Positions 22,526-33,924 of a stretch of DNA of 64,000 nt are shown in pieces. The stretch's first letter is position 1. Every line of letters begins with the position of its first letter. The translations under genes and the position numbers were made by a program. Source of the stretch: Thecaphora thlaspeos (lineage: Eukaryota > Basidiomycota > Ustilaginomycetes > Urocystidales > Glomosporiaceae); assembly GCA_900291925.1 (NCBI GenBank), contig UWYS01000005.1, forward strand, positions 248,001 through 312,000. Reading direction: 5' to 3'. Under the pieces are notes generated by a model, which had not been told where the DNA came from, did not search any database, and saw nothing but the letters and a program-made list of their open reading frames with translations.

Positions 22526-23275
22526 CTTGCGGCGAAAAGGTGGGGAGGGGAGGTGGGGCGATGGTGGTGGTAGGGCCGTCTGAAGGAGGGCGATGGGATG
22601 ACTGCGGCCGCTTGGGAGGAGGCCCGAGGCCCAGCGCGAACCAGGGCGTGGGCATGGGCTGGGGCTGGGGCTGGCGGGCGCCTCTTTTTCCTTCCTTCCT
22701 CGCCCTACCAAAATGTGGCACCATCCTTATTTTTCTTCTGGTCTGCCTCTCTCTCTCTCTCGCCTCTTCGTCTCCTGTCGCCGAGGCATTCACGATTCTT
22801 GATTCTCCTCGTCCTGCTTTTCTCAACTTGCTTGTATAACGACAACCTTGAATGTCTCGCAACAAGCGACCGAGCTCCCCAGGCCCTTTTGGTGTCGCTG
22901 TCAAAGACCTCGCCCCACCGAGACGGGCTCAGCTCCTCGAGCGGCTACCGACCGAATCTTCAAGATTCGTGATTGCACTCAGAAGCGTCACAACCTTGTG
23001 ACCGATCTCTGTGCTTCGTTCGGCCTTGTTCTTTCACCCTCTTTCTTCGCTCTCTCCCAGCGTCGCTTCCCTGCTCGGCTGCTGCCGAATCACGGTGGTG
23101 TCGCCTATCGCGGCGTCGGGCCCGCTCCGCTAGTCGAGACGCGCATGACGTCCAACTCAGAAAGTCACACCTCTCCTCTCGGCTTTTTTGTCGTCACGCC
23201 AGGTCCCTTTGCTCGGCGCTTCCACCTTCACCACCCCCGCCTCGCCTTCTAAACAAGACCTGGTCGACAACAAGC
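22526..23275. promoter_or_regulatory. Divergent promoter region of CHO2 and the CX9C gene
   Basis: A 750-base gap between divergent starts. A GGGGCT direct repeat sits at about 22655-22680, next to a pyrimidine-rich stretch at about 22690-22800. CHO2 is inositol/choline regulated in yeasts, but I could not identify a clear INO-type element by eye. Confidence 0.4.
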
Positions 23276-23762
23276 ATGGAGTCAAGCATCGACCAGGTAG
23301 CGGCCAAGTGTGGCAAACAGCTAGGTCAGTCCTCCTCCCACGTCCCAACCCCGCATCGTCTCTCGACGAGCCTCCCTTCGCTGAACCGCACCTCTCTTTT
23401 GCCTCCCCATTTCTTTCCCTCTGGCTACTACATCAGACACATTCCAACGCTGCATCCTGGCAAATCAAAAGAACCCGGGAGCGTGCGAAGAGTACAAGGT
23501 GGAGCTCTCTCGCTGTGCCGCCAACGCAGTCCCGCTGTTGCACGAGGTCAAATCGCGCTGCTCGGCGCAGGTCACGGCCTACGATCGATGCCTCGCGCAA
23601 TTCACATCACAGGGCGACGAGGCGGTAGAGAGGAACTGCACACCCAGGTTGAAGGATCTCTGGATATGCACCGAAAAGATCAAGAGGGAGGTCGAGGAGA
23701 GGGACAATCAGGACGTCAGGAGCAAGAAGTTGCAGGGAAAGGCCGCGTTCGAGTCGGCATAG
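23276..23762 (+). CDS. Twin-CX9C (CHCHD5-like) intermembrane-space protein
   Basis: A small mitochondrial intermembrane-space protein of the kind imported and oxidised by the Mia40 relay. Two exons, 23276-23324 and 23437-23762, give 124 residues. After the splice the eight cysteines fall at residues 12, 22, 33, 43, 58, 68, 84 and 94, which makes four perfect CX9C motifs, or two CHCH hairpins. The spacing and the KCGKQL start resemble CHCHD5 and its fungal relatives. The molecular role of CHCHD5 is poorly known. The intron follows codon 16 in phase 1; its donor is GTCAGT, a weaker form than most donors here. There is no presequence, as expected for Mia40 clients. Confidence 0.85.
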
Positions 23763-24753
23763 AAATGGAGACCGAGACCGAGGCCCAGAGCGAGAGAACA
23801 AGATGATCGTCAGGCAGACCGTCGACAAATGAGGAGCCAACTCTTTTTCAACGAGAGGCTGAGACGAGAGGTCGAAGCCAGGCAGGAGCGAGGCAGACGC
23901 GTCCAACGGCTTGGAAGCAGTCTGGAGAGCGCCTTGTCAAACGAGCCGGACATGCCACTTTGACTGTCTTCTCTTCACTGGACGAGCCTTCATGTATTTG
24001 TACCCAACACCCCGCACGACAGCATCAGAGATGAAAGCGAAGCAACTTGCGAAACAAACAGCAGCCGCCTAAGCGGTACCGCGCTGCTAGCTAGACTCGG
24101 TCGTCCAGTCCGAGCCACCACTCGGCAGGTCAACACGAGCGAAAGGTAGCATCCGCCAGCTTCTAGAGAGCGATCCGGAGCCGGACAACAGAAGTACACA
24201 CGCACTAAGGGACAGAGACCTCTTTGATTCCGACGGAAAGACTACGAACGCCGTTGCTCGTATTGCGCTAACATAGACGCTCGAACGAGGGATCCAGGCT
24301 GGTCATAGAGGTATCGCAAAGTCACAGTGGCGACCCCTTCGATACCAAGGGCAGAGCCAGAGCGAGATTAAAACCGATACGGAGAAGGTAGAGACCGAAG
24401 CTGACTATCGAGGCTCTCAAAGCTACAAGGTAGTTTGTCGTTGTCGTGCGCGAAGGGGAACAAGCGCTTGCCTGAGTGGGTGAGATAAAAAGAGACAGGG
24501 AGAGAGAGAAAAAGAGGCTTTGTTGCGCTGATGTATCGAGCCATCGGATCGTGTGTTGCTCTAATTAATCGGTCATGCAGGTAGCTTATCGTTGAAGGAT
24601 GACGGATGGTGGATGACGGAGCTATCGATATTGAGGATGGCGTTGCTGCTGCCATGATGAAGATGGCGATGTTGCTGATAGATGCTTCCACGTCTCGATG
24701 AGGAGGAGGCAACATCTTGCTCAGAGTCCGGTCCGCGTATGCTGCTCGCTTGC
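23763..24753. other. Convergent intergenic region
   Basis: About 1 kb holding the 3' ends of the CX9C and RRM genes. An apparent frame continues past the CX9C stop in other phases but shows no motif. I see no gene. Confidence 0.45.
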
Positions 24754-27633
24754 TTATTTGCCTTCCTTGGAAACAGGGTCGGCCGGGCTCTGGGTGTTGT
24801 TGTTGCTGCTGCTACCGTCGTGGTGGGGTGCGCGGATAGGAATGGCGTAGCTCTTGGGGCGCATGTCGAAGTTGTCGTTTCCTAGCCTGATGGACGGCAG
24901 CGTGTTGTAGAGGCTGCGCCTGTCCATCATTTCCACAAAGGCAGGGATTCGGTGCGCCTCTCCCAGCGATCCGTAAAGTTCCTTGCTCATTGTTAAGGAC
25001 GTGGGGGGCTGGCTGACCAGGGCCGAAGGGGTCGTTACACTGCTGTACAGGGCGTTGCTTCCCTGCGAGTCGGACGTGTGAGAGTGCCAGCTGCCGAGGC
25101 TGCTGGAAGAGCTGGACGTGGAGAGGTCCGGCGACGCCATCAGACTTTGCTGCGAGACCGAGGTGAAGCTGTCGCCGAACAGCGCCGACTGCTGCATGTC
25201 TTGGAGCGAGCGGTTCTTGACGTTAAGGCCCAGGCTCTCGATCGTTCGCCTGGTCGAGACGCTCTGTTTGAGCTGCTTTTGCGCCTCACTGTCGGCGAAG
25301 CGAACCTGCAGCGGCTGCGTCGTTCCGGGCAGGATCTGATAAGAAGGGAGTAGAGATGGAGGAGCAACGCAGAGGGATGTGGTCGGCCGTCCGGTCAGTC
25401 TTCGTGGCCCTCGTGTAGAAGGACCTGTACCTCAAAGGAGGCCTCCACGCTCACATTTCCGTGGAGGCGGTCGATGCACTCCTGGGCCACATCGCGATCC
25501 TTGAGCCGCACGAAGCCAACACCGCGGCTCTCGCCATTGGCATCGGTCAGTATGCGGAGGCTGACGACGACGTGAGGCACAAAGAGCTGCTCAAGTTGCT
25601 GCTCGGCGTAGTTCATGGCGTGGACAAAACGACACGGGAAGAATACATGGTCAGTCCCACGCTGCTCCAGACGAGACCACGGAATGGGCCAGGCATGCAA
25701 AATGGTGATTACTCACCTGCGCGTTGAGCTTGACGGGAAGACTGCAGGCGGACGCGCGGGTGAGAAGTAGCAGCAGAGCGTCGACATGAGCACGCCGTCA
25801 AAAGGGACTTCGTGAAGCGGTCCACCCCTGACTCAGGCATCAAGGTACTCACTTGCTCAAGTAGACGTTAGTCGAGTTCTTGTCGGCCATTCTCCTCAAC
25901 TTAGCACTGAACGACTCCTGCTTTTGTTTCGTGCAGCGAGGCGCAGACCGAGGACGCTTTCGTCAGCTCAGTCTTCCTCTTTTCTCGGGCGGCATCACAA
26001 CTCGTGGCCCCACTGCACAGCCACCGAGGCCTTGTACTCACCTTGGCATAGGACGTCTGGAAGCCGTTGCTGCTGAACCAGATAATGGCCCGCTGTGCCT
26101 CCTGAGGCGTCGCGTACATCACAAACCCGTACCTGCGGCGCAAAAAAGATCAAAAGGGCGTCGCATACATCATCAGCGCACTCGCCAACACGTCGCCATG
26201 TCCACCCATTTATCCAGAGGCAGAAAGCTCACCCTTTGCAATAACCTTTGTCAAGATCGATCATGGCTTTGTGGCTGACAACGTTGCCGCACACGGATCC
26301 GAGTCTGAAGAGCGCCTCGTCAGTTGTCCTGTCAGAAAGATGGACGCAGAGAAAGGGTGTCAGCTTTGCCGTCCCTCTCCGGCGAAATAGGAAATGAGCT
26401 CCCAGGTTACTCTGTCCAGACTTACGATTCGGGCAGGTTGTTTATGTAGATGTTGGTCATCGCTCGCAGATTTTCGGCGTCCGCAAACGCCGGTGTGGCT
26501 GCAGCATGATCAGACCGACGGGGGAAGGAGGCTTTCGCGTCAGCCTGATGCTCACTGAGCAAGGTCGGCAGCAATAGGGGACGTGCATCTCTCGACGACA
26601 ACTTACACCTCGGGGCCAAGATCTCGCGCTGCTCGCGCAGCAACGACTCGCGCTCTGCCTGGACCAGGATCGAAGCCTGCCGGGCGGCGAGCTCGTTAAG
26701 GTGCATCTCGAGCTGAAGTGCCTTCAGCTTGGCATCCGAGCTTGAATACAGATCAAAGGGTCTAAAGGGTCCGTAAGAAAACGCGTCGGCGCCGGGCTCG
26801 GTCGAGCTTCCGTGTACTCCGCTGAACGGTCGTGTAGGGAGCTCGCCGTTCCTAGGTCCCAGCATGTCGAATCCGCCGGCCTCGAAGCCGTTGTTGAGGG
26901 CAGGGGCCATCGTGGCGACGAGCGACTCAAACTTGGCGGGTGTCAGCGTGTCGGATGAAGGTGTGGACGAAGGTCCCTCGGCGACCACTGTAGACGACTT
27001 CGCGGTCTGCGAACGTTGACAGGCGGAGTCTGCGGCAAGCTCGGCCCGCGCGACCGATGGCACCTTCGGGCTTCCAGCCCACTTTGGGAGGTCCCCTTTG
27101 GAGCGCGAGGCATTGGCGAGCTTACCGCTGTTAGCCTCAGTCTTGAGAATCAGGGCGCCGGTGCTACCGACGCCCTTGCGTGCCGAGTTCCGCCGGTCGA
27201 GATGGCCCGGAGCGGCCACGATGGTAGAAGTGTTGCTGATCTGAGCTGACATGTTGGTGCACAAGCTGATGGGCTCAATGTCGTGGCGTAGCAAGTCTGT
27301 GAACAGCGAGAGAGTGGAGCTGAGAGGGTAAAGACTCCCGGCGTTGCGGAGGCAGTGGCGATGAAGGCGGTCGCAGTTGTCGTCGTCAAGCGTAGGGGCG
27401 AGGTGTTGGTCGGTGGTCGCGGCGCGTTTTGTGTTGTCCTCAGTTTCGGCTTCGTAGGACGAGTGCAATAGGCGCAGGTATGCTTCGGCTTCGTCAGGGT
27501 TGAGAGGGTATGCGTGGCCGTTGAAGGGGAGCGAGAGGTCCGAGGTGAGGCCAAGGTTGAGGGATGGCGCTGTCTCTAGTCGTCTGAAAGAGTCTTCTGA
27601 CGCTGCCACTGGTGTGTCTCGCGACGAGAGCAT
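24754..27633 (-). CDS. Two-RRM RNA-binding protein, RBMS type
   Basis: A single-stranded nucleic-acid-binding protein with two adjacent RRM domains like human RBMS (MSSP) and fission yeast Msa1; it probably binds mRNA in the cytoplasm, target unknown. Eight exons, downwards: 27633-26607, 26498-26426, 26304-26233, 26132-26042, 25917-25853, 25741-25717, 25598-25431 and 25335-24754, total 700 residues. RRM1 (about 358-430) has RNP2 IYINNL and RNP1 KGYGFVMY. RRM2 (about 435-520) has RNP2 VYLSNL, split across exons 5 and 6, and RNP1 RGVGFVRL. The long N-terminus and the Ser-rich C-terminus (SSSSSSLGSWHSH) look disordered. The introns cluster in the RRM part, and one exon is only 25 bases. All joins keep the frame. 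The start is the first ATG of the long first exon. Confidence 0.85.
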
Positions 27634-30600
27634 CCGACGTCTGAGTAGGTCCTATTAGAGCAGCGAGGTGAGCTCTGTGCGTCCGTAGCTGGGTCAAGTG
27701 TTGAAGATGGAGTCGTCGTCGTAGTCGTTGTCGGTCGAGGGGTTCCAAGGTGGAGGTAGAAAGAAAGGATGGCGGGGAGGGTGGCGAGCGGCGGTGGCGA
27801 GAGACGGGGTCTGACGAAAAAGATCTGAGGCTGCAGAGTGATGATGCTAGTCGACAGTCTAAGTCGGGACAGCTATTCGACTGTAGCGGTGCCTTATCTC
27901 ACGGATCTGATGGGGGAAGAGGAGAGGATAGACTGGGACTGGATTTAGGGAAGAGGAAAAGATGGGGGGAAAGAAAAATGAGGGCTGGGAGAGGGAGTGA
28001 AAAAGGACTGGTGGGTAGTTGGAGGAGGGAAGAGCAGGTTGAGCCGTCCTGATCTCGTCGACGGTCTTATACCTTTTTCGTGTGGGGTCCGGGTCCTGCG
28101 TTCCACGCTCTCCTCTGAGGGTGCCAGGCGAGGGGAGGGCCGGCGCCAGAGAGAATGAGAAGCTGGGGCTATGAGAAGAGGGAGGGAGGACGGAGCGCGA
28201 GCGAGAGACGGAGAAGGATGGATGTATGCCCGCCGTACCAGCCAGCGAGCGAGCCCGAACACAAGGCGGCAACTCTGCCTGGTCACCCTCGTCCGTGCTG
28301 CCGCTCGCCCTTCCCGATCTTGGCCGTGCCTTCCCATCGCGTGCGGTGCTGTGCCGTCTGACAGCCTCAAGTGTGGTAAGCAGACTTTCGACGGCGAGGG
28401 ACTTGCAGAGGCTAGGGGCGACTAGGGAGCGGGATGAGGTAACGGTCGAGGGTAGCAGGTCGTGTGAGAGGGTTGCGCGTTGTCGTCGTCCTTGTCCTCT
28501 CTCGCTCCCTTGCTGCGAGGAACGATCGATCTTCCTGACAACGGCCGGGACGAAGAGGCTAGAGCTCGGCCCATCGAGCTTGGCCCTCGTCAATCACTTG
28601 CTCCAGCTCTGTTCCAGATGCAAAGCGTCCAGCCCTCTTGCTCTGACTTGCTCGTCCCGGCCTCCTTGTCATCCTCTACCTCCTCGCCTTGTCCTTCCCT
28701 TGCACCCAGGCGAGCCCGTCTTTCTCCTCGCCGCCCGACACCGCACCGTAACATCCACCCCGACCTTTGTTTCGCGCCTCTCCTCTGCATCGTCGGCTTA
28801 GAACAGCAGCGCTGCCAGACTGCTTGGCCTAGCAGGGTCCGGATGGTCCCTAAGGCGGACCGCATTTATTCACAAATTAGCTGACCCTCCTCGATTCGTC
28901 GTCATCTTTGCTCTACCTTTTTTTTTGTTTTTTTTGTTTTTTTTTTTTCTGCCACCCAGAGGAGACGGCGACTAACGGTTGCCAGAAGGGATCGAACTGA
29001 CCTCGTAACTTGTCCTGCTTGTGGCTATGGCAAGCGAGCGGACCAGGTGGCGCAGACGAGACGGCGCCTAGCCTGGTGGCGGGGCTGTTGAAGGTTGCTG
29101 CAGGTTTCAAATGGGGGCCGTCGCGCGCTGCCGCCTTCTCGGCCCGTCCGCACACCAAGCTAGGCTACTCGGATGGGCCGGAGTCGACGCCTGCGTCTGT
29201 CGCAACATTTTTCAATTTTCGAGCGTCGGCCAAAATGGTTTTCGGTCCGCGAGGGGCGGCTCTTCGACGGGTCGGGCAGACAGGAGTTGGCGCAGCGTCT
29301 TCTAGCAGCAACGGTTGACGAGCGATGGCCTCGCTTTCCAGCACAACTCGCGCGGCGGGTACTTTTCAGAAGTCCCGGAGCAGCGGACAGGCCAGCTAAA
29401 AGCGCGAAGGCTTGGAAGGGAGATTGCGGCCGGCCAAGGGCGACGGATGGCGCCACGCGAAGGATTTTTGCTGTCTTCGATCTTGGACGTGTCAATCCGG
29501 CGCCTACGAACGGCGGGCTGGACCGATGCCATCGCTCTGCCACGTCCATCGATCTACACGCTCCTTAGCTAAGCTGTGCTCTCCCTACCTCGGTCGCATC
29601 GAGCCGGCCCAGGTTGCTTGCAGGTTTCGTTCGACGGCGTACGACGATGCAGGTCTCGGCGTGTACGGATGAGCTCTTATGTCCTGTTCTTCCCTCTCCA
29701 GCAACTTCGGATCCCTCCGTACCTAGCGGAAGCTAGAAGGCTGGCCGTAAGCTGGTCTGTTCAGTCAGCACAGTCAAGCAAGGGGAAAGGTGGGGAGGAG
29801 TACGTCCTGGCCTGCCTTGTCAACCAAAGGAGACGGGACCTTTCCTTTCGCAACCGTTGTCATGTGGAAGGCTTGAGTCGGCGAAACAGGTGGGCGAAGA
29901 GACAGCTAGCATGAAATTGGTCGAGCAGAGTGGTAAACAGGACCTGCCGTTGGCGGGCGGGGTAAGTATGCGTGGTCGGAGCGCGCGGTCTTTGACAGCG
30001 ATGTTCATCTGTTCGGAGCGAGGAGGCCGAGCAAGGAGCCTTCGCAGGAACCGATGAGCTGTCAGCTTCGAGGGAGGGTCGAGAGCCCCTTTACGGAGCG
30101 CACCCGACGGCGTAGCGAGCGAGTCGCGGCTTGGCCTGGCTTCTCTCGACGCCAAAGAGCGGCTAGCGGCACAGACACCCGGGTTCCGGCCGAGCGAGAG
30201 CAGGTGGAGGCGGAGGCGGAACTCGGACCGATGGGTCGGTGGCCAAGTCCAGCAGCGAACAGCCTCGAAAGGAGCGTGAGGGAGGGAAGAACGAAAGACG
30301 CAGGCTGGCGTCCCCGTTGAGAAGGGCGCCAAGCGACCGGATGGCAGCATACACGATATCATGTTGAACCCGAAGAGGCAGACTCCATATATACACGTAG
30401 GCCGACGGACGCCGTCGCCCGGGTTGGCCAGCCGCCAAACCTTATTCGCACGTGGTCGAGACGCAGAGCGGGGACGTGCAGCTAGGGTCCAGACCAACCC
30501 TTCTCGCCCGCGAAGCGGTGCAAGTTGGCAGGTGTCGTAAGGCCGTCGTGGCGACACCGGTCTACTACTCTCTTGCTTGCCTCATCTCTTTCTCTTCGAC

Positions 30601-30679
30601 TACCATCTGACAGCCTCTGCTCTGTATTCAGCCCTGACTTGTCGCCCTCCCTGCTGTCGTAACAGCCCGCCTCTGGAAG
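27634..30679. other. Large divergent intergenic region (3 kb)
   Basis: The largest gene-poor stretch in the window, between the RRM gene and the Ypd1-like gene. Its left part is purine-rich on the plus strand, as a long pyrimidine-rich leader of the RRM gene would be. A T-rich tract lies at about 28917-28950. From 29.0 to 30.6 kb I see overlapping open frames on both strands but no motif, start context or splice pattern that supports a gene. Confidence 0.4.
28917..28950. repeat. Poly-T tract interrupted by single G
   Basis: Three T-runs separated by single G bases, about 30 T in 34 bases. It stands out in GC-rich DNA. It could be a pol III-type terminator, a retroposon tail read from the minus strand, or a simple low-complexity tract. 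Confidence 0.85.
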
Positions 30680-31359
30680 ATGGACCAACTCAAAGACCTC
30701 GTCGACATGAACTTGTTCGAGAGCATCCTCGAGTTCGACGATGAAGACGACCCTAAAAAGGAGTTTTCCACGGTTCTCATCTACGAATACATCGATACAG
30801 CACCTAGGTCGTATCACGAGCTGGAGGAAGCAATGTAAGTACGCCCTGTCTTGCAGCCTTTCCTCATCGATCTACACCCTTGACGCTCACCGGAACGAGT
30901 TGACTCTCCTTCCCACCTTCTCCGCCCTTTCCGCCCTTTAGAAAGCGCGAGGATCTCGAAGCGGTATCATTGCTAGTCGACTGGGTCAAGAGGAGTTCGC
31001 CATTCATCTTCAACTGCAACAGAGAATGGCACGAGGTGAAAAATTGGACGGAGCTCAAGGCTCCCATCGAACATAACAACGACCGACCCATCGACAAGCA
31101 AGAGGCGCTCAGGTTGATCGCCCCCGTAGTGCAAGAGAGGCGTCGGCATTGCGAGCGCCTAGTCGTGGCTCTGACAAAGGTGAGGCAAGCATCCACACGG
31201 GCGCATCTCCCCCTTCTCTTCCAACGACCTCTGGGTCGCTCAGAGGGGTCGCTCGACCTGTCCTTACGTCTGTCCGTCTAACTCCTTGTCTTTCCATCTC
31301 TTCCTCCTGATCTCTCACAGTTCCTCGAGGAGCGCGGCACGCCTATCGACCAATTATAG
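30680..31359 (+). CDS. Ypd1-like HPt-fold protein lacking the phosphoacceptor His
   Basis: Ypd1 carries phosphate from the hybrid histidine kinase Sln1 to Ssk1 and Skn7 in fungal osmosensing. This gene has the Ypd1 layout: exons 30680-30834, 30942-31179 and 31321-31359, 143 residues. It opens LVDMNLFESILEFDDEDD, then a helix (FSTVLIYEYIDTAPRSYHEL) and the active-site helix. The family sequence there is GHFLKGSS; here it is VDWVKRSS, so the phosphorylated His is Asp65 and the next conserved Gly is Arg69, while Lys68 and both Ser remain. The last helices (KQEALRLIAPVV, then the ERLVVALTKFLEERG stretch) follow the family. All splice junctions keep the frame and there are no stops. It is therefore probably a paralogue that cannot relay phosphate. 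A divergent gene with an unrelated role is possible. Confidence 0.75.
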
Positions 31360-31889
31360 CTGCAGTGCCTCCGGAGTTGTCCCAGTTTTTCTCGCAGCCT
31401 CTCCGTGTGCCAGTTGTCGTTACGATCGTCCATTGCCTTTATCTCAGGAACAAGCCGTGAAGCCGTTTGATACAAAGATGTGCGCGTGCAAATTGACAGC
31501 AGAAGGGGGAAAGGGGGGAAGAGGTCGACGTGAGTCGCAGGCCTGGCGTTCAGGATGCGTGGTGAGGTCGGATCATGATACATGCAGAGGGCGAGCGTCA
31601 GATGATCCGCGAGACGGCCGGGGCGGGATGAGATGGCACGTCCAGATGGGAAGGAGTATGGCGTGTAATTCTACGTGACCTCCATAGGCAGTCGGAAGCC
31701 TTGCAGAGGGACATGATCCTGTAGGAGAGGGAGATTCGGGACGGACAGGACGGCCATGCAATCGACAGGGCAGCTGGTGGGAGGGATCGCATAAGGCGGC
31801 CGTTCCGCCTTGCCGTGTTGTTCATTCGCTCAAGCCATTGCGACTGCGGGCGGCCGCGGTCACGTCATTGTCGTGGATCGTGAAGCCCT
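31360..31889. other. Convergent intergenic region
   Basis: Holds the 3' ends of the Ypd1-like and NIPA genes. I see no gene here. Confidence 0.5.
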
Positions 31890-33924
31890 TCAGTCGCCCT
31901 GCAGCTCATCGAGCAAGCTCTTCCTCTTTGGCTGCTTGGCCATCTGCTCCCTCGCGCCGTTAATCTGGGGCGTACCGTTAATTGGCGTCCCAATCCGTCT
32001 CAGCGGCGCCCCGTTTGCAAGGTGCCGGCCGTTTGGCGTCCCCTGCCGCAGCATGGGCAACGTTGAATTGGTCGCCTCGTCCGAATCCTCGTCTAGCCGG
32101 GTCAGGCCGAGCGCCTCTTCGTTCTCGTAAGCGTTGAACAGCACAGACGGCCCGGCACTGTCTCTGCCACTGCGTTGGCCGTATACGCTGCCTCGCCGGG
32201 GCGTTGAGACACCGTGTCCGCCGCTGAAGCTAGAGCGATCACCGCCGCCGCCGCTAAGGCTGTGCCGTGACCGCCCGTGCTCGGCCAGCAAGCGCTCCTG
32301 GTGCTCCGAGAAGCGCGTCGTCCCTTCGCCCGTCATCAGCGACATACGAGGCTGCTGGGTGACCGGGTCAATGAGGCGGTTGAGGTTGAGTAGGTATACG
32401 CCCGCAAAGATGACCAGGAAGCCGCCCAGCAGCGAGACAGCCGGTGCGGCGCCCGAGGTGTTGAAGCCGCGGAAGAGGAGGAACGATGCGATCAGTGTCG
32501 ATGTCGTGAAGGTGACGTAGTAGATCGGGTTGACGCTGCAGAGGGGCGGATGAGAGGAGATGGAGAGTCAGACGAGATGAAGGGGAGTCAGGCGAGGATG
32601 CGGCGAGGCACGGCGCTGCTGAGGTAGCCAGCACTCACACGTTGGTCGAGAACTGGTCAAGCGCCTTGTTGAAGTAGTTCATCTGCGTCAGGATGCAGAC
32701 CACCACGACGATGAGGAAGCAGTACGTCGAGGGGTGGGTGAACTGGTTGTTGCCATCAAATGTGAGCTTGAGCGCTACGCCGAGGCCCTTGACGCTCATG
32801 ACGGAGATGGAGCCGACCAGGCTGCAGATCGAGATGTAGACCAGCGGCGTTTTGCGGCCGTACTTGGGCACCATTCGGAAGATCATGAAGAGTGCAAAGG
32901 CGAGGACAAACATGCAGTAGAACATGAAGCCGGGCTGGAGGGCGTAGTTGAGCATCTCGTCGACCGTCTGAATCTCCTTATCCTCGGGAGCGTTGACGAC
33001 GATGACGACCGTGCCGACGAGGCAGAGGCCACAGCCGACCCGTCCGAGGCGTCCGAGCTCCTCTTTGAGGATAAACGACGCCAGCACCGCTCCGATCAGC
33101 ACGCTGAGCGCCCCGAGCGGCGTCACGAGGATGGGCGGCGCAAAAGTGTAGGCAGCAAAGTTGGCGACTGTGGGGAAGTTCAAGGCGAGGGGAATGAGGA
33201 TACGGGATGGACGGATTGCGGTCAGCGCTCGGCCGCTAGCTGATGCAGTACTGTAAGCGCCGAATGGACCGGGGGCTCACCTTCACCGACGATCACTGAA
33301 TGGAAGGAGGAAGGAATGAGAGGCAGAGCAATAGGGCGTAAGTCAAGCGCATAATCAAGGGAGTGGCCAGCTCAGGCGCGCCTTGCGGGCAAGGCGAGCG
33401 CCACTCACTGGTCGCCATTCCAGCCCACCAGATGGGGTTCTGTAGGTAGGTGTGTCCGTCTGACGCAAGTCCGCTGCTCCTCTCTGCAGCGTCCATGAGG
33501 CCCTGGAAGGACGGGAAGAAGAAAAGCATAAGGGAACGGGACGTTCGATATCGCTGGTCAGCTCACAGATTCCATGATCGATGCGGAAGCCTGCTGCCAC
33601 TCTCAGTTGACGCTCTCACAGCCGATCTTGTGCTTGTACAGGCCGCTGCCGTGTTGAACAGCGCCGATCGAAGCGGCAACGCACCTTTTTTGTGATGATG
33701 AAGCTGGTGCCGATGGCGAGGCTGCTGCTGATGGCGAGCGTAAGGCCGATCCACTTGTCGCGCGTCAAGGACGAGAAGCCAGGCATCTGGTTGTCGGGCA
33801 GCTGCGATTGGCTGCCGGTGAAGCCGGTCCGGTCGTTCGTGTAGGGAGATGGCAGTGCCGCCGCTGGAGCTATCGCCGCTAGCAGACAGCACGAAGCTGC
33901 CAGCCAGCCCGCCGTGAAGAGCAT
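31890..33924 (-). CDS. NIPA-type magnesium transporter family protein
   Basis: A multipass membrane protein of the NIPA family, thought to carry Mg2+ across plasma or endosomal membranes. Exons, downwards: 33924-33685, 33502-33409, 33295-33281, 33167-32639 and 32535-31890, 507 residues from the ATG at 33924. Family landmarks: KWIGLTLAISSSLAIGTSF then IITKKGL across intron 1; WWAGMATMIVGEVANFAAY, assembled from three exons; FAPPILVTPLGALSVLIGAV; EELGRLGRVGCGLCLVGTVV; and NKALDQFSTNVVNPIYYVTF across intron 4. The C-terminal 150 residues are a Ser/Gly/Arg-rich cytosolic tail. The third exon is only 15 bases. An in-frame ATG at 34071 would add 49 residues, but 33924 gives a cleavable signal-peptide-like start (MLFTAGWLAASCCLLAAIAP), which I prefer. 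Confidence 0.88.

Noticed and set aside
28820..28950. Possible tRNA or other pol III gene with A-box-like string and T-tract
   Set aside because: No B box at the right distance, no acceptor-stem pairing and no cloverleaf. Kept only as a weak finding.
28955..29030. GATCGAAC string resembling a tRNA T-loop on the minus strand
   Set aside because: The flanking bases do not form the 5-base T-stem, and no A box follows in the right place.
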